A stretch of 15,190 nucleotides of DNA, taken from contig JAUVTM010000015.1 of the NCBI GenBank assembly GCA_030601545.1, positions 1 through 15,190 on the forward strand. The letters run 5' to 3'. The translations under genes and the position numbers were made by a program. The notes under the pieces are model-generated. The model did not search any database and had not been told where the DNA came from. It saw only the letters and a list, made by a program, of their open reading frames with translations. Below are positions 6,047-14,200 of the stretch, piece after piece (the first letter of the stretch is position 1; each line of letters starts with the position of its first letter). The stretch is from Syntrophobacterales bacterium. GTDB taxonomy: Bacteria; Desulfobacterota; Syntrophobacteria; BM002.

Positions 6047-8005
6047 TCATTTGTTGTGGGATGCAGTCGTGAAAATGTACTCTTCCTCTTTCTTTTCCTC
6101 AAAGGGAAGAGTTCGCGGGCCTGATGGAAGCTGAACGATAAATCGAGTGCCCTCACCCACTTTACTCTGGATGTGGATCTCTCCCTGATGCTGCCGAATG
6201 ATACCATAGGCCACGGAGAGTCCAAGCCCCACGCCCTTGCCGTCGGCTTTCGAGGTAAAAAACGGCTCGAAAATTCTCTCCACATCATCTTCTGGGATGC
6301 CCACGCCGGTGTCACTTACCTGAATCTCAATCCTGTCCTTCTCTCGGTCAAAATTGCTAGTAACGGTAAGCGTTCCTCCTTCTGGCATTGCCTCAATGGC
6401 ATTCCAGAGAATGTTAACAAATGCCTGCTGCAAGCGTTTGAAATCGCATGACAAGAAAGGAAGCTCCGCGGCATAATCGGTATGAATTTTGATTTCGTCC
6501 AGTTTGGCACGATGCCGCAAGATAGTGAGAGTCTTGTCCAAGATTTCGTGGATGTCATTTTCTCTGATTTCAATTTCGCTCTGCCGGGAAAAATCCAGTA
6601 GATTACGCGAAATATTCGCACATCTTTCAGTCTCGCTGTGCAGATAGGAAATATAGTTCCGCAGGTCAGACAGCCGCTGTTCCGGAAAGGGCTCCTGCTG
6701 GAGAATACCAGTCGCCAGTTTGCAAAAAGTGAGAACACTTGTCAAAGGATTGTTCATCTCGTGGGCGATTTCAGCTGCCAGTCTGCCAATGGAGGCGAGC
6801 CTCTGCGAGCGCCAGAGAGCCTTCTCCCCCTTTTTTCTCTCAGTGATGTCCCGGAGGAAGCCAATGGTGGCCACCTTGCCTTCATGGGAAGATAGAGCGA
6901 AACTTCCATACACGGTGATGGGCATCCCGTCTTTGCGGACCATCTCGATCTCGTAAGCCTGGTCCAGGGTCTCGCCTCTCTGTCTGAGTTGGTAGCGTTC
7001 CATTGTCTCTTGCAGATTTTCTGGGTGAAGCAGGTCAGCCAAGCCCTTGTTCAGCAGGTCACTGGACTCATAGCCGGTGATTGTGGAAAAGGCATTATTT
7101 GCATAACGAAACCGTGCCTCAATTCCCTCATGGTCTTGGAGGATGAATATGCCCAGTTCAGCTCGGTTGGCCGCATCCTCGATGGCCCGCTGCCTGCCGG
7201 CGAATTCTTCCACCTCGAGTTCCAGCTTTCTCGTTTCGGTGACATCTTTCAAGTGGGCCAGTTTGCCGATGGAACCGTCCTGCAGCTTGATGGGAATACA
7301 TCTTACTTGAAAGAATTTTTCTATTTTTGGGAAGCAATATTCCTGAAGACAGCAACCGTCTTCCTGCTCGATCTGATCCATCACTGACCAGGGACACGGC
7401 GTATCTCGTTGAAACAGGGCCTCATAGCACACCTCACCTATATGGTTACCGATGAGATCAATCAGCGTCTGGTTCATAAAGACGATCCGGTGGTCTTCTG
7501 AAATGACATAAATACCATCGTTGAGACTGTTTGCCCACTCAAAGTTATCATTCTCGAGCTCATGTGCAAGCTGGCCATATTTCTCGACCGTGATGTCATT
7601 CAAGACTCCTTGTACAGATAAGAAGTCACCATTTGCATCGGTAGTGATAAAACCCCTTATCTTTATCCAGGATAAATCACCAGATTTTTTGACGATTCGA
7701 TATTCGGCAAGATAGTACTTATCGGTTTTTAAAGCTTGCCTCACTGCATCTCGGGCTATCTCTTTGTCTTTCTCGTAGACTATGTCCAGCCACTTTACCT
7801 TTCTGTCCAGAAAATTTTCCAGTTTATAGCCGGTGATATCTTCTATTTTTCTGTCGTACAAATCCAACGACCAATCCCTGTATCCCTTAAAATAGATGAG
7901 ATCTCTGGTATCGAAATAGAATTCTTGCGGGGAGATTTTGAAGTTGACCATTTTCTCCAACTCTCCTACCCGGCGCTGGAGCTCTTCATACGTTGGTTTG
8001 GCCAT
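6047..8005 (-). CDS. soluble multi-PAS sensor histidine kinase
   Basis: The 652-residue protein has no membrane segment or signal peptide, so it should sense an internal signal. After a short coiled-coil start come three PAS-like regions: about 30-140 (PAS/PAC ending GVLNDITV), 155-258 (ending HLKDVTETR) and 275-392 (ending GFLRDITER). The HisKA domain has H415 in IAHEMNNPLTSVL. The ATPase domain has an N box (NILWNAIEAM), DTGVGIPEDD, FEPFFTSK and GVGLGLSVAYGII. The second PAS is rich in cysteine (C193, C204, C218, C219, C224, C236), which could bind a metal or respond to redox; this is inference. GAGGA lies six bases before the ATG. It should phosphorylate the NtrC-type regulator encoded next. 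The linked sigma-54 circuit suggests that its output includes the GcvH-like gene. Confidence 0.95.
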   Translation of the reverse strand: MAKPTYEELQRRVGELEKMVNFKISPQEFYFDTRDLIYFKGYRDWSLDLYDRKIEDITGYKLENFLDRKVKWLDIVYEKDKEIARDAVRQALKTDKYYLAEYRIVKKSGDLSWIKIRGFITTDANGDFLSVQGVLNDITVEKYGQLAHELENDNFEWANSLNDGIYVISEDHRIVFMNQTLIDLIGNHIGEVCYEALFQRDTPCPWSVMDQIEQEDGCCLQEYCFPKIEKFFQVRCIPIKLQDGSIGKLAHLKDVTETRKLELEVEEFAGRQRAIEDAANRAELGIFILQDHEGIEARFRYANNAFSTITGYESSDLLNKGLADLLHPENLQETMERYQLRQRGETLDQAYEIEMVRKDGMPITVYGSFALSSHEGKVATIGFLRDITERKKGEKALWRSQRLASIGRLAAEIAHEMNNPLTSVLTFCKLATGILQQEPFPEQRLSDLRNYISYLHSETERCANISRNLLDFSRQSEIEIRENDIHEILDKTLTILRHRAKLDEIKIHTDYAAELPFLSCDFKRLQQAFVNILWNAIEAMPEGGTLTVTSNFDREKDRIEIQVSDTGVGIPEDDVERIFEPFFTSKADGKGVGLGLSVAYGIIRQHQGEIHIQSKVGEGTRFIVQLPSGPRTLPFEEKKEEEYIFTTASHNK

Positions 8006-8049
8006 GAAATTCCTCTATGAGTTTGGGTTTGTCTACACCGAATCTCATT

Positions 8050-8055
8050 ATTATA
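8050..8055 (-). promoter_or_regulatory. possible -10 box for the kinase-regulator-metalloprotease operon
   Basis: The minus strand reads TATAAT at 8055-8050, a perfect -10 hexamer, about 45 bases before the kinase ATG. A poor -35 match (ATGACT, four of six) lies 19 bases further upstream. The leader would be roughly 38 bases and includes the kinase ribosome binding site. Confidence 0.4.
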
Positions 8056-8276
8056 ACACACTGTTTTACTAGGTAGTCATAGCGGTTGTAAACACTATTA
8101 CTCTCATGAGGCTGCAATCGAGGAAGCCCACTTTGTCCGATGGAGGGAGTGGAGGCAGTGTGGGGGCTGATTTTCAGTTTGACTCGTCTTTGCCTTTTTG
8201 ATACCTTCCAGCAGTAGTCACAAGGAAAATCCTCTTTATAGTTGGTCAGTTAGCAGGGAACAGCGCGTAGGCTTGA

Positions 8277-8556
8277 AATTTCGAAAAACGCCTATGTATA
8301 TAGCTCCGCACGATAGCTACATGTCCCCGTCCCCTCAAGAGACTGGGGCGCAACTCGTCATCCCGGCCAAGTCCGGCGGCGGCGGACGCGAGCCGGGATC
8401 CAGAAAGAATCTGATTATATTGAACTTTTACTGGATTCCGGATCTCACCCGTTTAGACGGGCTTGTCCGGAATGACGGCTTTGGCGAATTGTGACATAGT
8501 TTCCAAGGGGAGAGGAGATTCCTGCGGAGCTAAGTTAATAGGCGTTTTTCGAAATT
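8277..8556. repeat. 280-bp palindromic MITE-like element with two nested inverted repeats on one centre
   Basis: The outer arms, 8277-8310 and 8523-8556, are inverted copies identical at 30 of 34 positions, including a perfect 19-base terminal segment (AATTTCGAAAAACGCCTAT). The inner arms, 8356-8374 and 8459-8477, start with CGTCAT[CT]CCGG; a further inner pair, CCGG[GA]ATCCAG at 8393-8403 and its complement at 8431-8441, follows. Both outer and inner arms are symmetric about 8416.5. The inner CGTCATTCCGG-type palindrome resembles a widespread intergenic repeat of Proteobacteria. No coding capacity and no clear target-site duplication were seen. It ends 16 bases before the purD start and would be a long hairpin in any RNA crossing it. 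Confidence 0.75.
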
Positions 8557-8572
8557 AAAAATGGGGGAGTTC

Positions 8573-9868
8573 ATGAAGGTACTTGTCATCGGCAGTGGCG
8601 GACGCGATCATACTATCGCTTGGAAGTTTCTCCAGAGTTCCAGGGTGAAGAAAATCTATGTGGCCCACGGTAACGCCGGGATTTCGCAGACGGCAGAATG
8701 TGTTAATGCCCGGTCCATAGAAGAAATGCTTGCCTTTGCAGCCAGTGAGAGTATCGACCTTACCTTTGTAGGGCCGGAGAGCCATCTTTCAGCCGGCATT
8801 GTCGATCTCTTTGAGAAAGAAGGGCTGGACATAGTTGGGCCAAGCCAAGCCGCAAGCCGACTGGAGTCCTCCAAATGCTATGCGAAAGAAATAATGCGTG
8901 ATCTTGGGATTCCGGTGGCTGATTTCGAGATCTTCGACGACCCGGATAAGGCCCGGGACTATGTACGCGGCGTGGGATATCCGGTGGTGGTCAAGGCGGA
9001 CGGCTTGGCGGCAGGTAAAGGCTCTCTGGTCTGCGATGATGTGGCCCAGGCAGAGGATGCCGTCCACCTGCTCATGGAAAAGCGAATCTTCGGGGACTCG
9101 GGGAGCAAGGTGGAAATTGAGCGGCGGCTGTATGGTCGAGAGCTCTCATTTTTCTGTTTTACCGACGGCAACTCGGTGATGCCCATGGTGGCAGCCCAAG
9201 ACTACAAGAGGGCTCGGGATAACGACGAGGGCAAAAACACCGGTGGCATGGGATCCTATTCTCCCCATCCCTGGCTCACCGAAGAGATGAGCCAGACCAT
9301 AATGGATCGAGTGGTGCAGCCGCTCATTACAGGCTTCAAAGAAAAGACCGGCATCGTTTATAAGGGCGTTCTCTATGTAGGGCTGATGTTGGTGGAAGAG
9401 CAAGACTCCATAACTCCTTATGTGCTCGAGATTAATATTCGCCAGGGCGACCCCGAGGCCCAGGTTATTTTGCCGAGGCTGGAAACCGATCTGGTTGATA
9501 TATCAGAGGCTATTGTTCAGGGACGACTCCACGAAATAACGCCAAAGTGGAACCCAGATTATCGATTGTGTTTGATTGCTGTGAGCGGCCGCACGAAAGG
9601 CAAAAAGGGATGGTACAAGGGATATCCTGAGCGTTACAAGATTGGCTTGCCCATCCACAGGCTGGACGAAGTTGATCCTGAATGCCTGGTGGTTCATTCA
9701 GGGACTGGATTCGGCGACGAGGGTCAGTTGATCACCACCGGTGGCCGGGTTTTGTGCATAGTCAGTCGGGGCAAGACTTTGAAGGAGGCGAGGGACAAGG
9801 CGTACGCGGAGATGGAGAAGGTAGAATTTACAGGCATGTACTATCGCAGTGATATAGGTGAGGAGTGA
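8573..9868 (+). CDS. purD: phosphoribosylamine-glycine ligase (GAR synthetase)
   Basis: The 431-residue product is an ATP-grasp enzyme joining phosphoribosylamine to glycine, the second step of de novo purine synthesis. Visible blocks are the N-terminal MKVLVIGSGGRDHT, FVGPESHLSAGIVD, the ATP-grasp lid region KADGLAAGKGSLV, YGRELSFF, AAQDYKRARDNDEGKNTGGMG, GVLYVGLML and the metal-binding EINIRQGDPEAQ. Several usually conserved positions differ (GREHA is GRDHT, QDHKR is QDYKR, NVRFGDPE is NIRQGDPE), so this is a divergent member. Length is normal. The ATG at 8573 is preferred to the one at 8561 because GGGGGAG lies just before it and because PurD proteins start with MKVLVIG. purE follows directly, indicating an operon. 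Confidence 0.93.
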   Translation: MKVLVIGSGGRDHTIAWKFLQSSRVKKIYVAHGNAGISQTAECVNARSIEEMLAFAASESIDLTFVGPESHLSAGIVDLFEKEGLDIVGPSQAASRLESSKCYAKEIMRDLGIPVADFEIFDDPDKARDYVRGVGYPVVVKADGLAAGKGSLVCDDVAQAEDAVHLLMEKRIFGDSGSKVEIERRLYGRELSFFCFTDGNSVMPMVAAQDYKRARDNDEGKNTGGMGSYSPHPWLTEEMSQTIMDRVVQPLITGFKEKTGIVYKGVLYVGLMLVEEQDSITPYVLEINIRQGDPEAQVILPRLETDLVDISEAIVQGRLHEITPKWNPDYRLCLIAVSGRTKGKKGWYKGYPERYKIGLPIHRLDEVDPECLVVHSGTGFGDEGQLITTGGRVLCIVSRGKTLKEARDKAYAEMEKVEFTGMYYRSDIGEE

Positions 9869-9873
9869 GCCGG

Positions 9874-10425
9874 ATGCAGCACAGCAAAGAGTCTAATCAG
9901 CACCCGGTGAATTCCCAGCAGAATCCCATGGTCGGTGTAGTCATGGGCAGTGACTCTGATTTACCGGTAATGCAGGAAGCTTTGGAGGTACTGACAAGTT
10001 TCGGAATTCCTGCCGAGATCACGGTGGCGTCAGCGCACCGCTCACCACAAAGGGTGTCGGAATATGCAAGTTCTGCCAGTAAGCGGGGTCTCAAAGTACT
10101 GATAGCAGGTGCTGGTGGAGCCGCCCATTTGGCTGGTGTCCTGGCGGCTGAAACCAGGCTGCCGGTAATCGGTGTGCCCATAGCCTCTTCTCCTTTGGCG
10201 GGGTGGGATGCACTTCTAGCTACCGTACAGATGCCGGCGGGTGTGCCGGTGGCCACTATGGCGGTGGGTAAAGCCGGAGCCAGAAACGCAGCCATTCTGG
10301 CAGTACAAATACTTGCAGTGGCCGACAGCGAGTTGGAGAAGCGACTTGAGCGCTACAAGGAAGAGTTGGCTGAGAAGGTGGCCGAGCAAGCTGCGGGACT
10401 GCACGAGAAGTTGTCCACTCCGTAA
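9874..10425 (+). CDS. purE: N5-carboxyaminoimidazole ribonucleotide mutase (class I PurE)
   Basis: The 183-residue product converts N5-CAIR to CAIR in de novo purine synthesis. Class I signatures are seen: GVVMGSDSDLPVM, SAHRSP, GAGGAAHLAGVLAAETRLPVIGVPI and LLATVQMPAGVPVATMAVG, followed by KAGARNAAILAVQIL. A 20-residue polar N-terminal extension precedes the core and about 35 residues of charged helix follow it. A start at GTG 9865, overlapping the purD stop as GTGA, is possible; ATG 9874 is preferred because GAGGAG lies eight bases before it. The gene follows purD within a few bases, so the two are translated from one message. No purK is in the window. Confidence 0.93.
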   Translation: MQHSKESNQHPVNSQQNPMVGVVMGSDSDLPVMQEALEVLTSFGIPAEITVASAHRSPQRVSEYASSASKRGLKVLIAGAGGAAHLAGVLAAETRLPVIGVPIASSPLAGWDALLATVQMPAGVPVATMAVGKAGARNAAILAVQILAVADSELEKRLERYKEELAEKVAEQAAGLHEKLSTP

Positions 10426-10446
10426 TCAAGACAAACCAGGAACTGA

Positions 10447-10470
10447 ACCACGAAGGACACAAAGAGCACA
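10447..10470. repeat. single arm of a dispersed ACCACGAAGG-type intergenic repeat
   Basis: ACCACGAAGGACACAAAGAG and the next few bases resemble a repeat often seen between genes in related bacteria and are similar in pattern to the arm at 2529-2546. It fills the 54-bp gap between purE and the tsaC-like gene. The ribosome binding site of the following gene would have to lie in it or just after it, and none is convincing. Confidence 0.45.
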
Positions 10471-10479
10471 ATTGTTACG

Positions 10480-11124
10480 ATGCCACTTATACTCAAAGTG
10501 GAGAAAGATCCTTCCCAAAGCGAAGAAGCCATAAGGCAAGCCGCCCAGCTCATTGTCAACGGCGGGGTGGTAGCTTTTCCGACGGAAACCTTCTATGGTC
10601 TGGCCGCCCTGGCCACTGACTACCAAGCCATTGACAAACTATATCAGCTTAAGAAGCGGCCGGCTCAAAAATCCCTCAGCATTCTCATTGCGGATCTAGC
10701 GGAACTTGACGACTGGATTGAAACCGTCCCCAAGCAGGCGCTTCATTTGACGGCACGCTTTTGGCCTGGTCCCCTCACCCTTGTCTTCGCTGCCGCAACA
10801 CATCTGCCAACCAATCTCACCGCTGATACCGGCAAAATAGGTGTAAGGATTTCTTCTCATCCGGTTGCTCAGGCTCTGGTCCGAGAGGTAGGTGCACCCA
10901 TCACTGCCACCAGTGCCAATCGGTCACAATCACCTAGTTGCCGCAGTGCGGGTGAAGTAATAATCCAGCTGGGTTCGGACCTGGAAGCCATTCTAGATGC
11001 TGGCTTGACGCCTGGGGGCAAAGTCTCTACAATTGCCGACGTAACTACTCGTCCTCCCAAGATTTTACGAATCGGGGCAATTGCCGCCCAGGAGGTTCTC
11101 TCTTGCTGGGAGCAAAATGCATAG
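10480..11124 (+). CDS. tsaC: L-threonylcarbamoyladenylate synthase (TsaC/Sua5/YrdC family)
   Basis: The 214-residue product belongs to the YrdC family, which makes threonylcarbamoyl-AMP from threonine, bicarbonate and ATP for the t6A37 modification of ANN-decoding tRNAs. Family features are GGVVAFPTETFYGLAALATD (about 28-47), the KKRPAQKSLSILI motif, RFWPGPLTLVF, a GVRIS-HP stretch and ITATSANRSQSPS with the conserved T-S-A-N. The length fits a single YrdC domain without the Sua5 C-terminal domain. The ATG at 10480 is the only plausible start in the frame, but it has a poor ribosome binding site, so expression may depend on the upstream purD-purE message. Confidence 0.9.
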   Translation: MPLILKVEKDPSQSEEAIRQAAQLIVNGGVVAFPTETFYGLAALATDYQAIDKLYQLKKRPAQKSLSILIADLAELDDWIETVPKQALHLTARFWPGPLTLVFAAATHLPTNLTADTGKIGVRISSHPVAQALVREVGAPITATSANRSQSPSCRSAGEVIIQLGSDLEAILDAGLTPGGKVSTIADVTTRPPKILRIGAIAAQEVLSCWEQNA

Positions 11125-11236
11125 GTGTCGTGTTGCCTATGACCACAGAAGCCTCTCTGCTATATCCCTGCGCCCCACATAGCTCACGGCCCCATGCGCA
11201 CCTAGTCATGGAGCGAGTCAGGGACGCGGGAGCCTC

Positions 11237-14200
11237 ATGAGGAAATCCTTTTCTAGAAAATTTCTCGATATGGTGCAAGGAAACCTTATCTCCCGAATGT
11301 TCGGGTTCATAAGGGAGATGGTTATTGCCGGTTATTTCGGCACCACTCGAGCCACTGACCTCTTCGCCATAGCCTTTACTATTCCCACCCTTTTTCGACG
11401 TATTCTGGGTGAGGATATGGTAGAAAAGGCTTTCTTGCCCTCTTTCCGCCAACTGATTGCCGCCGGGGAATATCGGCGCGCCTGGATGCTGGCCTCTAGA
11501 ATTTTCAACCTCATGATGCTTCTGCTTCTGCTCATCATGGGGGTCTTTTATCTGCTGACGCCAAAATTGGTCAGAGTGATCGGCGCCGGTCTCGCTCTCA
11601 GCGAGTTTCACCAGGCTGAGATCATGACCTATTTGATCCTTCCTTTTATGGTGGCCATTGGCTTGGCTTCATTTGTGGGTGGCCTTCTGCTTTTTCTGGA
11701 TGCCACTGCCACCTATGCCCTGGCGCCGATAATGTTCAGTGTTGGGGTCATTATCGGAATCATTGCTCTAAAACCCTATCTTGGTATGTATAGTTTGGCA
11801 GTGGGGTTTGTTTTGGGAGGGGTGCTGCAGTTTATCATCCAAATCCCCATGCTTATTCGAGCCTCGCGCCGCAGCAACCTTGGCATGCGGTACATGGCTG
11901 CCCGGGGAGAACCTGTGCCGGAGCTCAAAGAAGTGGGGCGACAGTCAGGCTGGATCTTCGGGCAGTCCGTGGCCAGCAAGACCGTGGAAGTGGTAGATCG
12001 GGTGCTTGCTTCCTTTCTCGTGCCCGGCAGTATCGCTGCTCTCTATTTTGCCCAGAGGCTTGTCCAGTTGCCCAACTCCATTGTCGGCCTCGCCGTGGGC
12101 AGGGCGGGGGTCACTGAGCTCAATGACCAAGTGCAACAGGAAGATTGGCAGGGGTTCCGAAATACGGTGATTACCGGAGTTCGCTACAATATCGTCTGCA
12201 TGGTGCCCCTCACCGTGCTGGTGGTGGTACTGGTGGGACCCATAACTTCGGTGGCTTTTCAGCGTGGTGCCTTTGACAGTTCGTCGGTACATCTCACGGC
12301 TTTAGCCTTTGCTTTCTACGGTTTGGGCCTTTTGGGTATGGGGCTGTGGAACCTCTACAGCCGCGTTTATCCAGCATTGGCCAAGAATCAGATTCCCCTC
12401 TACTCTTCTCTGCTTTGCGCTTTTGTGAATGTGGGGCTGAGTCTGCTCTTGGTGCGGACGCCAATGAAACATGGGGGGCTAGCACTCGCCTCTTCCATCG
12501 CCTTTACCCTCAACGGTGTGCTACTGTTCGGTGCTTTTAATTTTGAACTACGCCGCTTGGGGCAGAAGGGTATTGGCTGGCAGGATCTTGGCGACACGCT
12601 TCTTTCCACCACTGTTGCTAGTGGTGTGGGTGGCTTGGCCGCCTGGCTTCTGTTTCCTCGATTCAGCGAAATCCATTTTCTGGCCCGCCTGCCGCACCTG
12701 ATTTTTCATTGGGGCGAGGTTGTCGCCCTGGGGCTTGCGGCTGCTGCTGGGATGCTCCTGTTTTTGCTGACCCTCGGATATTGGGGCCGATTTCGGGGCG
12801 GGGGCACAGCCGGGACAGAACGGGTCATTTTGACGGGAGGTGGTACCGGTGGCCACGTGAACCCGGCACTCGCCATAGCCGAGGCTATCAAACAGAAGGA
12901 GCCACATTCCCAATTTCTCTATGTGGGCTTACGAGGAAAAGCCGAATCGGTTATCGTTACCCGTGCCGGCTATCCTATTCGATACGTGTTGGCCAGTGGC
13001 TATCCCGGTTCCCGACCGAGTTTGGCCCTGGTGCGTTTTGTTTGTGCCTTATTAGTGGGAATCGTGCAGTCTTTTTATCATATTGCGACCTTTCGACCCA
13101 GCACGATTGTTGGTACGGGGGGGTATGTTAGCGCCCCGGTTATATTCGCCAATACTTTGATGCGCGGCCTTGGCATGAGCCGGGCTCGGGTCTTTATCCA
13201 CGAGCAGAACAGCGTGCCAGGAAAACTCAATCAGTTGATAGGTCGCCGGGCTGACAAAGTGTTGCTCACCTTCCCGGAGACCAAGGGGTTTTTTCCAGAA
13301 AATGGAGTGGTGGTAGGCTATCCGGTACGGCATTCGGTCACCAGCATGCTAAGCTCGGACAGAGGCAAGGCCGTGCCATTGCCAATACCTGAAGGCAGAC
13401 AGGTGGTTTTTGCCTTTGGTGGTTCCCAGGGGTCTCGGACCATTAATCGGGCTTTGGTGGATGCGCTGGCCTACCTTCTAGCGCGGCGGAATGACATTTT
13501 TGTCATTCACGGTGTGGGGTTGATGAAAACTCCGGAATACCACGCCTGGGATGATACCTCTGAGCGGTTGCAACGCGAGTACAATGAGCAAGAGCGAGAG
13601 CAAATCGATTCCTTCTACTACGCCCAGGACTATTTTCATAACATTGGTGACATCTACGCAGTGAGCGATCTCATAGTATGCCGCGGCGGTGCTGGGAGTC
13701 TCAATGAGATCTCGGCAATGGGAAAGTCGGCTCTCATTATTCCCAAGGCCAATTTGCCAGGCAACCACCAGGTAATGAATGCGCGTGCCATGAAACGGGC
13801 TGGTGGAGCTGAGGTGATCTTCGAAGATACTGTTAAGGACGGGGGGACGCTGCTGGAGGAGGTTGAAGGTCAGAAGCTGGCAATGAAGATTCTTTCTTTG
13901 CTCGATGCCAAGCAGCGGTTGGAAGAGATGGGTAAATGTTCCCGCGCCTTCATGAATCACTATGCTGCCCAGCGTATTGCTGCGGAGATTCACGGCAGCC
14001 CACTGCCCAACAGCTCCCTGCATGATATTTCTGCCAAAGATCTAGATCCGCTTTTGAGCGATAATGAGCTGCTGGTGCAGCTCAGAAGTGCTTGGCAAAA
14101 GGATCAGAAACAATATGAGCCTCGAAAAGTTATTGCCGATGCTGACGACTTGGACTACTACCGCCATCGAGCTGCATCCTTGTTGACCTCACCCAGTTGG

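Larger units (their letters stand above)
8006..8572. other. 567-bp gene-free divergent intergenic region
   Basis: This region separates the minus-strand kinase operon from the plus-strand purD. The frames inside it are low-quality and I see no real gene. It holds a possible -10 box for the kinase operon at 8050-8055. From 8277 to 8556 it holds a palindromic element. I see nothing recognisable in 8060-8276. Confidence 0.6.

Noticed and set aside
8198..8494. 98-residue plus-strand frame in the purD upstream region
   Set aside because: Most of it is the palindromic repeat element, with no ribosome binding site and no protein features.
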